Source: CAWFKW01 sp963816535
Lineage (GTDB): Bacteria > Bacteroidota > Ignavibacteria > Tepidaquicellales > OLB5
Assembly: GCA_963816535.1 (NCBI GenBank)
Contig: CAWFKW010000003.1
Span: forward strand, 124,001-188,000
Length of the DNA: 64,000 nt
Direction of reading: 5' to 3'
The notes below the pieces were generated by a model. The model ran no database searches. It was not told the DNA's origin and worked only from the letters and a program-made list of their open reading frames with translations. The position numbers and the translations under genes were made by a program. This document shows, piece after piece, positions 8,005-15,762 of the stretch. The first letter of the stretch is position 1, and every line of letters starts with the position of its first letter.

Positions 8005-8904
8005 ATGAAAAAAAACAGAGACGTAAAATTTATCATATACCAGGCTCTATACATTTTTGTCGTATGCGTTGTGGCAATTAAGGGGGCAAATCTGGATCTT
8101 ACGCAGGTTGTTGAAGACGACGGCAAACCAAAGGTTTTTATCTCGCCTGATTCGCTGGATAAACTGATGGAGATAATTAAGAAGTCGATCATTGTAGACA
8201 CCAGCTTATATGTTATTATTAAGAAGAGCGACCTGGAACATATGGACGAGAAGATCAAACAGCTTGTCGTGAACCAGCAGCCGCCGCTTGTGCAGACTAC
8301 TCCTGTTAACATGAATACAAGCATGATAGAAAAGCCGAAGGAAGAAAAACCAAAGGATGAGCCTACGCAGATTCAGGATATAAGGATAGGCAATATTTCG
8401 CTCACCCAGTTCACGGTGAACTCGCTTAATAATCCGTATGATGTGCCAATGGAACTTGTGGGAATAACTACGATACCTCCAAAGAGCACAAAACAATTTA
8501 CAACAGGAGGCGAGAGCTCCGTTGTAATTAAAGTAGGCAGCAGCACAAAAACGATAGAGCTTAAGCCTAACCAGAAACCGAAAATATCGTTCCAGCGCGT
8601 GGCATCGATGGGCGAAGATACAAGAGTGACGCAGCTGCAAAGCAGCGTATGTTACAGGGTTACGATCGAAGACGATTTCCCGGGACAGCTTGATATTAAA
8701 TTCTCCGGTCCGTGCACAGTTAAAGAAAAAGGAAACTATACTTATGATATTACTATGAACGGATTCTCATCAAAAGCTGCGTTCGATAACTTTACCGATA
8801 ACAAGAGCTCGCCCTATTCGCTTGGTTTTACAGTGAACGTTACGGATAAGATCGCAGGGCACAAGATAACGGGCCAGCAGAGCTTTATCTTCGGCGAATG
8901 GTAA
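8005..8904 (+). CDS. single-span periplasmic protein, GldM/PorM-like candidate
   Basis: A 299-residue protein with a short basic N-terminus (an Arg at residue 5), one membrane helix at about 8-28, an acidic segment, a charged Pro/Lys linker near 105-125 and a C-terminal beta-rich domain from about 130 to the end. This is the topology of GldM/PorM, whose N-terminal helix packs inside a GldL pentamer and whose periplasmic domains reach towards the outer membrane; GldM is much longer (about 500 residues), so this would be a reduced form. It follows the putative channel gene by 36 bases and precedes an outer-membrane barrel gene by 56. No sequence motif proves the family. Confidence 0.5.
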   Translation: MKKNRDVKFIIYQALYIFVVCVVAIKGANLDLTQVVEDDGKPKVFISPDSLDKLMEIIKKSIIVDTSLYVIIKKSDLEHMDEKIKQLVVNQQPPLVQTTPVNMNTSMIEKPKEEKPKDEPTQIQDIRIGNISLTQFTVNSLNNPYDVPMELVGITTIPPKSTKQFTTGGESSVVIKVGSSTKTIELKPNQKPKISFQRVASMGEDTRVTQLQSSVCYRVTIEDDFPGQLDIKFSGPCTVKEKGNYTYDITMNGFSSKAAFDNFTDNKSSPYSLGFTVNVTDKIAGHKITGQQSFIFGEW

Positions 8905-8960
8905 CGGTTAATTATTTAAATGAATTGGAAAAGGCAACCATAAACTAATTATACATCACA

Positions 8961-10229
8961 ATGAAAACGAAATCACAATTAACGATTTTTGCGTTTTTCC
9001 TCGCTGTAATTTGTTCATTGTTCATCAGCGCGAGAGTATCGTACTCGCAGCAGGAAGACCCAAACAATCCCAGAACTTGGAACTACTTCAAGATATACGC
9101 CAGGGCTGACGATGATAGCATATTTATCATAGCCCAGGACGATATGGGCATAGACCCTAAGCTTGAAAGTTATTCTCTGGTTGTTAACATAACAGATCCT
9201 AACCCTCAGAACCAGTACGTGGTGCTTGGCGACGAGTTAGACCCGTTGTCACAGCGTTTCGCATGGTCGCAGCTATCTAAGCGCGTGCAGGACGGTCTGA
9301 AAAACTGGTCGGGAACAAACAAAGAAAATCTGAACCAGAGAAAGCTTGATTATGCCAGCGTATTCTTAGATGTTATAAGGCAGATCAAAATAAAAGAATT
9401 TGTGGCTCCCCCGAAGAAAGAAAGAGCTATCAGGAATACGACGGCTTATATAAACCCGTATTTCACACTGTTCGGATGGGAAAGAGTTGGTATCCCTCTG
9501 AAAAGATCCATAGGATTTTCTTTCGGCCTCGGAAACAAATATGCCGGCCCGATGGAAAGCGATGAAGTTTCGCTCGCATACAATATGCTCGGCGTCTCTG
9601 TAGCCTATGTGACGAGGATCAGGGAATTGAACACACATGACCTTGGAACCGACAGCGTTGAAAACAAACCATGGAAACAGTATAACAATATATTCATGCC
9701 TCCGAGAGGTATTGAGCTTACCTACACTATTCCGCTAGGCAACTTCCTGGAGGTTGGCGTATACAGCGAAATTAAAGAAACAGGCGTTGTGCCCGGCGGA
9801 GGCCCGCCCCTGTACACATTCTACAATCATCTTGACTCGACCCAGATGCCGAACAACATAGTATCGGGAACGAGGCTCCTGGCCGAATTCAGGTACCCGT
9901 TCAGAATGTTCGGTTCGACGCGCACGCAGTTCTATGTTGGGTATTATATGAACGAAACAAACATAGGTTTGTTCTCCCGTGAAAGCAGGCTCGTAGGTTC
10001 GGTGTTCGATTTCAGAATTAACGCTACTCTGAAGCATATAAGAAACTTCCAGCTGCTGTTTGAAATAATGGTGTCGAACATTGCCGAGGGATTCGCGCTT
10101 AACTCGTTTGCCATAGGACCTTCAATAAGGCTTTCAAAACTTGATACGGGCCACTTTGGATTGTTATCGGCCTTTGTAAATATCAGGTTCAAGCTGGGCG
10201 ATTATTTCGATGAACGTGAAAAGAAATAA
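8961..10229 (+). CDS. outer-membrane beta-barrel protein of the motor cluster
   Basis: A 422-residue protein with a signal peptide (about 1-30, ending SYSQQ), a soluble N-terminal domain (about 30-160) and a C-terminal part made of alternating amphipathic strands with many aromatic residues (YINPYFTLFGWERVG, FQLLFEIMVSNIAEG), which is the pattern of an outer-membrane barrel. It is the third gene of the cluster and is followed at once by a terminator, so the three form a transcription unit. Its placement suggests the outer-membrane partner of the two inner-membrane proteins. It is not recognisably GldK, GldN or SprA. Confidence 0.55.
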   Translation: MKTKSQLTIFAFFLAVICSLFISARVSYSQQEDPNNPRTWNYFKIYARADDDSIFIIAQDDMGIDPKLESYSLVVNITDPNPQNQYVVLGDELDPLSQRFAWSQLSKRVQDGLKNWSGTNKENLNQRKLDYASVFLDVIRQIKIKEFVAPPKKERAIRNTTAYINPYFTLFGWERVGIPLKRSIGFSFGLGNKYAGPMESDEVSLAYNMLGVSVAYVTRIRELNTHDLGTDSVENKPWKQYNNIFMPPRGIELTYTIPLGNFLEVGVYSEIKETGVVPGGGPPLYTFYNHLDSTQMPNNIVSGTRLLAEFRYPFRMFGSTRTQFYVGYYMNETNIGLFSRESRLVGSVFDFRINATLKHIRNFQLLFEIMVSNIAEGFALNSFAIGPSIRLSKLDTGHFGLLSAFVNIRFKLGDYFDEREKK

Positions 10230-10290
10230 TTGAGCTAAGACGGCATAAAACTGAATAAAGTAAACTATAAAAAATTGGGAAATCAAATAA

Positions 10291-10331
10291 AATATTCTGC
10301 AAGTTTTTTAAGAACTGCAGAATATTTTTTT
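10291..10331 (+). terminator. rho-independent terminator of the envelope cluster
   Basis: AATATTCTGCA pairs with TGCAGAATATT (10291-10301 with 10316-10326), followed by a run of T. It isolates the three-gene envelope cluster from the two-component genes downstream. Confidence 0.85.
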
Positions 10332-10374
10332 GACCGGTTCATAAAAAAAACTGATAAATATTAGAATTATTTAA

Positions 10375-11448
10375 TTGAACAGAGCGCTTGAAAATATTAA
10401 CGACGGAATCATAACGGCAGACGCTGACGGGTTAGTGAATTATGTTAACCCGTTCGCCAGCAAGCTGATAGGCATTGATGTGAAAGATGCTTTGGGCAAG
10501 AGGCTGGAAGAAGCCGTTAAGATCAGGGATTTGCGCACAGGGAAGACAGTAAGTATCCCGTTTGAACTTGTCCTTAAAAATAACAGCCCTTTGATAAACA
10601 GGAACCATTCCGTATTAATATCGGCGGGTAATGTTGAAACGCATGTTAGTTTTGACGTAAGCCCTTTGAGTGATGACAATGCAAAGGAACCGGGAATCCT
10701 TCTCGTATTAAGAGATAACACCGCCCAGACAGAAGCGCTGGAAGAAGCAAACCAGAAGCTTGTTAAGGTTCAGGAGGAACTTGACCAGTTTATTTATATC
10801 GCTTCGCACGACTTACAGGAACCGCTCAGAATGGTATCAAGTTATGTACAGCTTCTGGAAAAGAGATACAGGGGCGAACTTGATTCTGATGCGGATGAAT
10901 TTATTACTTATGCCGTTAACGGCGTGAGCAAGATGAAGAATATCCTGACGGACCTGCTGACTTATTCAAGGCTGAATACGAAAAGGGAAGAATTTACTGA
11001 GACAAATTGTAATGAGCTTGCAGACGGAATTGCCCGTAATTTCGGCGCAAAAACCGAAACGAGCGCGGATTTCAGGATCGGGCCGCTGCCGGTAATTATG
11101 TGCGACGCAAACCAGGTGTACCAGCTGTTTTACCAGTTAATAGATAATGCGGTGAAATTCAGCGAACCGGGCAAACGCATAATCCGGGTCTCAGGAGAAA
11201 GCGGAGGCGACGCCTGGAAATTCAGCGTAGAAGATAACGGTATCGGTATTGATAAGAAATATTCCGAAAAGATATTTTCGATGTTTCAGAAGCTGCATGG
11301 CTGCGAGTATCCGGGAACAGGAATCGGGCTGGCGCTGTGCAGGAAAATAGCAGAGAACCACGGCGGCAAAATATGGCTGGAATCAGAGCCGGGAAAAGGC
11401 GCAAAATTCTTTTTCACGATTTCGGCCGGCAAAGATTCTGAGTTATAG
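10375..11448 (+). CDS. PAS-domain sensor histidine kinase
   Basis: A cytoplasmic kinase of 357 residues: PAS (about 1-115, starting directly at NDGIITADADG), coiled linker, HisKA with phospho-acceptor His in ASHDLQEPLRMV near 145, then a GHKL ATPase with N-box DNAVKF, G1 EDNGIGID and G2 GTGIGLALC. The SHDLQEPLR form is typical of kinases related to bacterial phytochromes, which pair with Rcp1-type regulators such as the next gene. The frame opens just after a TAA at 10372 and the only start there is TTG, without a visible binding site, so the gene has no sensor ahead of its PAS and may have lost an N-terminal part. It lacks membrane segments. Confidence 0.88.
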   Translation: MNRALENINDGIITADADGLVNYVNPFASKLIGIDVKDALGKRLEEAVKIRDLRTGKTVSIPFELVLKNNSPLINRNHSVLISAGNVETHVSFDVSPLSDDNAKEPGILLVLRDNTAQTEALEEANQKLVKVQEELDQFIYIASHDLQEPLRMVSSYVQLLEKRYRGELDSDADEFITYAVNGVSKMKNILTDLLTYSRLNTKREEFTETNCNELADGIARNFGAKTETSADFRIGPLPVIMCDANQVYQLFYQLIDNAVKFSEPGKRIIRVSGESGGDAWKFSVEDNGIGIDKKYSEKIFSMFQKLHGCEYPGTGIGLALCRKIAENHGGKIWLESEPGKGAKFFFTISAGKDSEL

Positions 11449-11466
11449 AAAGAAGGCAGGCGACGT

Positions 11467-11904
11467 ATGGCTGAAATACTTTTGATAGAAGATAACCCAG
11501 GCGACGTTCTGCTTACAAGAGAAGCTTTTAAAGAGTGCGGACACAACCACAGCATTACAGCCGTAAAAGACGGGGTTGAGGGCCTGAAATACCTGAAGAA
11601 AGAAGATCCGTACAGCGGCGCCGTTACACCTGACCTGGTTCTGCTTGATCTGAACCTCCCCAGAAAAGACGGGAGAGAGCTGCTGAAAGATATGAAGAGC
11701 GATGAAGACCTGAGGACAATACCTGTAATAATTTTATCGACTTCGAAGAACGAACTGGATATTGAAAAATGCTATGAACTTGATGTGAACTGTTACATAA
11801 CCAAACCAGTGGAACTGGATAACTTTATTGAAGTGATAAAATCGATAGAACAGTACTGGATGAAATCAGCAAAATTGCCAAAAACTATTAAACAGTTAAT
11901 TTGA
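11467..11904 (+). CDS. Rcp1-like single-domain response regulator
   Basis: A 145-residue receiver domain with the acidic pair E8/D9, phospho-acceptor Asp61 in LLDLNLPRKDGRE, the Ser/Thr switch in ILSTS and the conserved Lys in ITKPVEL. The insert around residues 44-55 is characteristic of Rcp1-type partners of phytochrome-like kinases. It begins 18 bases after the PAS kinase with AGGCAGGCGACGT upstream, and ends two bases before an in-frame TTG of the next gene. No output domain is present, so it is likely a phosphotransfer or protein-interaction regulator. Confidence 0.92.
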   Translation: MAEILLIEDNPGDVLLTREAFKECGHNHSITAVKDGVEGLKYLKKEDPYSGAVTPDLVLLDLNLPRKDGRELLKDMKSDEDLRTIPVIILSTSKNELDIEKCYELDVNCYITKPVELDNFIEVIKSIEQYWMKSAKLPKTIKQLI

Positions 11905-11962
11905 TTTGGAAACCAAAGTCTCCACAGCGGAGAAAAAGACTGAAAAGCGGACTGGAAGCAAG

Positions 11963-13036
11963 ATGATAAGAATATTGCTTATCGAAGATAATCCCGGCGA
12001 TGCCAGGCTGATAAAGGAATATCTTTCCGACGTTAAGAATACTGCTTTTGATTTCAAAAGCGCGGAGAGGCTTCATGACGGCATCGAGATCCTCGAAAAC
12101 GAATTTATCGATATCGTGCTTCTGGACCTCAAGCTGCCCGATAGCGAAGGTCTGGGCAGCTTTGATAAGATATTTTCAGTGGCGCCTTCGGTTCCTATCA
12201 TAGTTTTAACGGGCCTTAACGACGAGACAACCGCTATAAAAGCCGTTAAAATGGGAGCTCAGGATTACCTTGTTAAAGATAAAGTTGAAAGCGACCTGCT
12301 TATCCGTTCAATAAGGTATGCAATAGAACGAAAAAGAGCCGAAGAAGAACACCAGAAACTTCTTGAACAAAGAATAAGATCGCTTGCAATAATTGAGGCC
12401 CAGGAAAATGAAAGAAGAAGGATTTCGAGGGAATTGCACGACGGGCTGGGACAGCTACTGAGCGCTGCCAAGCTTAATATCGGGATGATAGAGTTTATGC
12501 AGGGCCAGAGCAAAGAAAAGGCTTCAGAAATAATAAAGCAGATAGAGAGCATCATAAGCAAAGCGATAGTTGAAGCGAGACGGATTGCGCATGACCTGAG
12601 GCCGACCACGCTGGACGATTTCGGGCTGCTCCCGGCGCTTCGCATCCTTTGCCAGGAATTTTCAAAATTAACAGGCATCAAAGTGAAGTTCCAGGTTTCG
12701 CAGGTGCTTGAGAGAATTGAGCCTAAGGTAGAAATAGCTATCTACAGGATCATACAGGAATCTTTTAACAATATCAGCAAGTATGCAGAAGCTACGGAAG
12801 TTTCGCTGGACCTATACAGGCAGGATAACATCGTATACGTTCGCGTAAAAGATAACGGCAAAGGGTTTGATCTGGAAAACGTCGCAAAGAACAGGAAGCT
12901 GGGTTCAGGTTTCGGTTTATTGAACATGCGAGAAAGAGCCGAGCTGGTTGGCGGGAAGGTAGACATAATAACAAAGCCGGGTGAAGGCACGGAAATGCTG
13001 ATGGAAGTAAACCTGGATTTTTTTCATAATCAATAG
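11963..13036 (+). CDS. receiver-histidine kinase hybrid (HisKA_3/NarX type)
   Basis: An N-terminal receiver (IRILLIEDNPGDARLI; phospho-acceptor in VLLDLKLPDSEGL) is followed by a helical linker and a HisKA_3 dimerisation domain with the acceptor His in RRRISRELHDGLGQLL, then a GHKL ATPase with DNGKGFD and GSGFGLLNMRERAE. NarX-type kinases of this form usually phosphorylate LuxR-type regulators, and one follows immediately. The start is set at the ATG at 11963 because GGAAG lies 8 bases before it and the receiver begins there; a TTG at 11906 would add 19 hydrophilic residues. No membrane segment is present, so the input is probably phosphate from another kinase. Confidence 0.88.
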   Translation: MIRILLIEDNPGDARLIKEYLSDVKNTAFDFKSAERLHDGIEILENEFIDIVLLDLKLPDSEGLGSFDKIFSVAPSVPIIVLTGLNDETTAIKAVKMGAQDYLVKDKVESDLLIRSIRYAIERKRAEEEHQKLLEQRIRSLAIIEAQENERRRISRELHDGLGQLLSAAKLNIGMIEFMQGQSKEKASEIIKQIESIISKAIVEARRIAHDLRPTTLDDFGLLPALRILCQEFSKLTGIKVKFQVSQVLERIEPKVEIAIYRIIQESFNNISKYAEATEVSLDLYRQDNIVYVRVKDNGKGFDLENVAKNRKLGSGFGLLNMRERAELVGGKVDIITKPGEGTEMLMEVNLDFFHNQ

Positions 13037-13064
13037 AGATTTTAAAACAACATTTTAATTATCT

Positions 13065-13727
13065 ATGAAAAATATTAAAATACTTATTGCTGACGACCAT
13101 GAAGTGGTCAGGGACGGTCTGAAGAATATCCTTCACAGCCTGGGAAATATTACTATTGCAGGGGAAGTTGCCAACGGGGAAGAAGCGGTTAAAATGTATG
13201 CTACATTAAAACCGGACCTTGTAATAATGGATATATCGATGCCCGGGATGAACGGTATCGAAGCCACGCGGATCATTAAAGAAAATGACCCGGCCGCGAA
13301 GATCCTGATACTGACTATGCATGACAACCAGGAATACCTGAACCAGATCATCAGGTCAGGCGCAAAAGGATTTGTGCTGAAAAATACAGACAAAGAAGAG
13401 CTTCTTGAAGCGGTAAGAACAGTCGCATCGGGCGAGAATTTCTTCAGCAAAGATATTTCGAAACTCATTATAGATAACTACATAAGAAGCGCCAAAGAGA
13501 CTGAAAAGAACGATGGCTTTAAAGAGGTTCCGCTGACAAAAAGAGAGATAGAGATACTGAAGCTGATAGCATCCGGGTATTCTAACCAGGAAATTGCAAA
13601 TATACTGTACATCAGTTACAACACAGTTGACACGCACAGAAAGAATATAATGCATAAGTTATCGATAAAGAACACGGCGGGACTTGTAAGATACGCGATC
13701 GAAAAAGGCTTGATATCACTAAATTAA
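13065..13727 (+). CDS. NarL/FixJ-type response regulator
   Basis: A 220-residue transcription regulator: receiver domain (about 1-120; IADDHEVVRDG, acceptor Asp in VIMDISMPGMNG, Lys in FVLKNTD) and a LuxR-type helix-turn-helix (about 152-215; LTKREIEILKLIASGYSN, then NTVDTHRKNIMHKL). It is the expected target of the HisKA_3 kinase 28 bases upstream. The promoters it controls cannot be seen from this sequence. Confidence 0.94.
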   Translation: MKNIKILIADDHEVVRDGLKNILHSLGNITIAGEVANGEEAVKMYATLKPDLVIMDISMPGMNGIEATRIIKENDPAAKILILTMHDNQEYLNQIIRSGAKGFVLKNTDKEELLEAVRTVASGENFFSKDISKLIIDNYIRSAKETEKNDGFKEVPLTKREIEILKLIASGYSNQEIANILYISYNTVDTHRKNIMHKLSIKNTAGLVRYAIEKGLISLN

Positions 13728-13786
13728 AGGGCAAATTTTAATATTAAAAATTATACTAATATCAACAAAGAAAGAAAGGGCTTAAA

Positions 13787-14194
13787 ATGAGCGGCACAGC
13801 GCACCCAGTTAGAATTCTGATAGCAGATAACAATCCCGATTTTTTGGGCGCATTAGCCCAATACATCCGTTCGATTCCAGGAGTTGAACTCGTGGGAGAG
13901 GCTGTAGACGGGGAAGATGCAATCAAGAAAGCGGAAGCAACCTATCCGGACCTGATAATTCTGGATATCATTATGCCAAAGAAATCAGGCATAGAGGCTT
14001 TGAGCGCCATCAAGGACCGTTTCCCTGATATTACGGTTGTGATGATATCTATCAACGAAGGCCAGTCTTACAGAAAGCTTGCCGAAGTATACCGCGTAGA
14101 TAAATACATCGGCAAAAACTCTGACGACATCCATAAGGAACTTCTAGAAGTTATTACGGCAACCCAGTCAAAGCTGGCGGCAAAAAGCAAATAG
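13787..14194 (+). CDS. stand-alone receiver domain protein with altered acidic pair
   Basis: A 135-residue CheY-like protein preceded by AAAGAAAGGG. The acceptor Asp is in IILDIIMPKKSG and the Lys in KYIGKNS, but the metal-binding acidic pair reads ADNN, not ADDN or ADDH, so the second carboxylate is replaced by Asn. That would be expected to weaken Mg2+ binding. It is a paralogue of the receiver gene that follows (both have IPGVE/LPGVE, GEA-DG and a similar length). It lacks any output domain. Confidence 0.88.
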   Translation: MSGTAHPVRILIADNNPDFLGALAQYIRSIPGVELVGEAVDGEDAIKKAEATYPDLIILDIIMPKKSGIEALSAIKDRFPDITVVMISINEGQSYRKLAEVYRVDKYIGKNSDDIHKELLEVITATQSKLAAKSK

Positions 14195-14303
14195 CTGACG
14201 GAATAATAGCAGTTTGCGTACAATGTAATTAATCTTTTAATTATATTTGTATACGCCCTAATTTACATGTATTAATATAATTTTCGCAATTATACCGGAA
14301 CGA

Positions 14304-14696
14304 ATGTCTGGAAATAAAAATACAATAAGAATACTTCTTTGCGACGACAACGATAATTTCAGACAGCTGCTCACGCAGTACGTGCAAACATTGCCGGGCG
14401 TCGAAATTGTCGGAGAAGCAATAGACGGAGTGGACGTAATCGAAAAAACAGAATCTTTGAACCCCGACCTTGTGCTGATGGATCTTAGCATGCCAAACCA
14501 GTCGGGCCTTGATGCGACAAAGACGATAAAAGAGAGATGGCCAGATAAATCGGTTATCATTCTGACGCTATATGAGGACACGGTTTATAAAGAGCTTGCG
14601 GATGAGTTTAACGCGGACGGTTTCATTGCGAAAAGCTCTATTAAAACACAACTGCCAAACGTAATAAACGAAAAACTACAGAATTTCTTAAATTAA
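14304..14696 (+). CDS. stand-alone receiver domain protein
   Basis: A 130-residue CheY-like protein with an intact acidic pair (LLCDDND), acceptor Asp in VLMDLSMPNQSGL, Thr in IILTLYE and Lys in FIAKSS. It resembles the receiver protein just upstream and probably arose with it by tandem duplication. The 109-base gap between them has no terminator. It is followed by a hairpin terminator that ends the two-component cluster. Confidence 0.88.
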   Translation: MSGNKNTIRILLCDDNDNFRQLLTQYVQTLPGVEIVGEAIDGVDVIEKTESLNPDLVLMDLSMPNQSGLDATKTIKERWPDKSVIILTLYEDTVYKELADEFNADGFIAKSSIKTQLPNVINEKLQNFLN

Positions 14697-14725
14697 ATAG
14701 TATCGTTTTGATGCAATAACAATCG

Positions 14726-14761
14726 AAGCCGAATTTAGATAGATTTGAATTCGGTTTTTTG
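14726..14761 (+). terminator. rho-independent terminator
   Basis: Stem GCCGAATT/AATTCGGT with a loop of about 12 bases, followed by TTTTTT. It closes the two-component cluster. Confidence 0.75.
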
Positions 14762-14794
14762 TTTATTATTTTATAAAATAAAATTACCAGTCAA

Positions 14795-15181
14795 ATGAGA
14801 AATTACATATTATACCAAACCGATTTTGGGGCTCCGCCTCCTCCCCCGCCTCCAATGGGCACTCCTCCTCCGCCCCCGCCGCCTCAAAGCGCCGGAACGC
14901 CGGGAGGTAACCAGCAGGGCAGCGCCAGCACAAACGCTATTATAGCTCTTGTGGCCGGAATTCTTTCGTTTGTTATGTGCCCGTTTATTCTTGGAATAGT
15001 CGCCTGGTTCATGGGTAAATCGGAAGTCAGTAAGATCGACAGAAACGAATCTCCAATGGCAGGCAGGAGCATGGCGACCATCGGGATGTGGCTGGGAATA
15101 GTTAATGTTATTCTTAGCGTGCTTGCGATAATAGCTTACGTATTCATCATTGTAATTGCGCTGCTCAGTTCATCGCACTGA
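14795..15181 (+). CDS. DUF4190-type membrane protein with polyproline N-terminus
   Basis: A 128-residue protein. Residues about 13-30 are two polyproline runs separated by MGT, followed by a Gly/Gln linker, then two membrane segments (about 48-70 and 97-124) flanking a basic loop GKSEVSKID. DUF4190 proteins share this layout and have no established function. The polyproline runs should need EF-P for translation. It stands alone between two terminators. Confidence 0.78.
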   Translation: MRNYILYQTDFGAPPPPPPPMGTPPPPPPPQSAGTPGGNQQGSASTNAIIALVAGILSFVMCPFILGIVAWFMGKSEVSKIDRNESPMAGRSMATIGMWLGIVNVILSVLAIIAYVFIIVIALLSSSH

Positions 15182-15223
15182 TCCGGGCTTGATCCGAATG
15201 ACGATAAGCAAATGTAAAATTTG

Positions 15224-15263
15224 AACCGGTAATTTATTCCAAAAATCTATTACCGGTTTTTTA
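15224..15263 (+). terminator. rho-independent terminator
   Basis: Perfect 10-bp stem AACCGGTAAT/ATTACCGGTT (15224-15233 with 15249-15258) followed by TTTT. Confidence 0.85.
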
Positions 15264-15321
15264 TAGCAACAAGTCTAATTATTAAACTTAGCCGAAAGGC
15301 TTAACGATGTCCTGAGATCCG

Positions 15322-15762
15322 GTGGTTTTAAAGGTTCAAATAATAGATAAGAGTATAAATAGTCCGCTGCCTTCATATGCGACCGGGCGCTCATCAGGCA
15401 TGGATATTGCCAGCGCATCAGTTGAACCAATCGAGTTAGGGCCGATGGAAACCAAACCGGTTCCCACAAACATCAGGCTCGAAATTCCGGATGGACACGA
15501 GGGCCAGGTTAGGCCACGCAGCGGCCTTGCTGTTAAGCACAGCATTGGAATAATTAATTCGCCGGGCACAATCGATTCGGATTACAGGGGCGAACTGAAA
15601 ATTCTCCTTACAAATTTCGGAAAGAACGCTTATACTGTTAAGTTTGGGGACAGGATCGCCCAGCTTGTGATTTGCAGAGTGGAAAGAGTTCAAATAGAGA
15701 CAGGTGAATCCCTTTCGAAAACCGAACGAAATGAAGGCGGATTCGGGCATACAGGAATATAA
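15322..15762 (+). CDS. dut: deoxyuridine 5'-triphosphate nucleotidohydrolase
   Basis: dUTPase hydrolyses dUTP to dUMP and pyrophosphate, keeping uracil out of DNA and supplying thymidylate synthesis. The 146 residues show the trimeric-family motifs in order: SSGMDIAS, RPRSGLAVKHSIG, GTIDSDYRGEL, GDRIAQLVI and the C-terminal P-loop-like RNEGGFGHTG. The start is GTG at 15322. It overlaps the next gene by one base (TAATG). Confidence 0.95.
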   Translation: MVLKVQIIDKSINSPLPSYATGRSSGMDIASASVEPIELGPMETKPVPTNIRLEIPDGHEGQVRPRSGLAVKHSIGIINSPGTIDSDYRGELKILLTNFGKNAYTVKFGDRIAQLVICRVERVQIETGESLSKTERNEGGFGHTGI

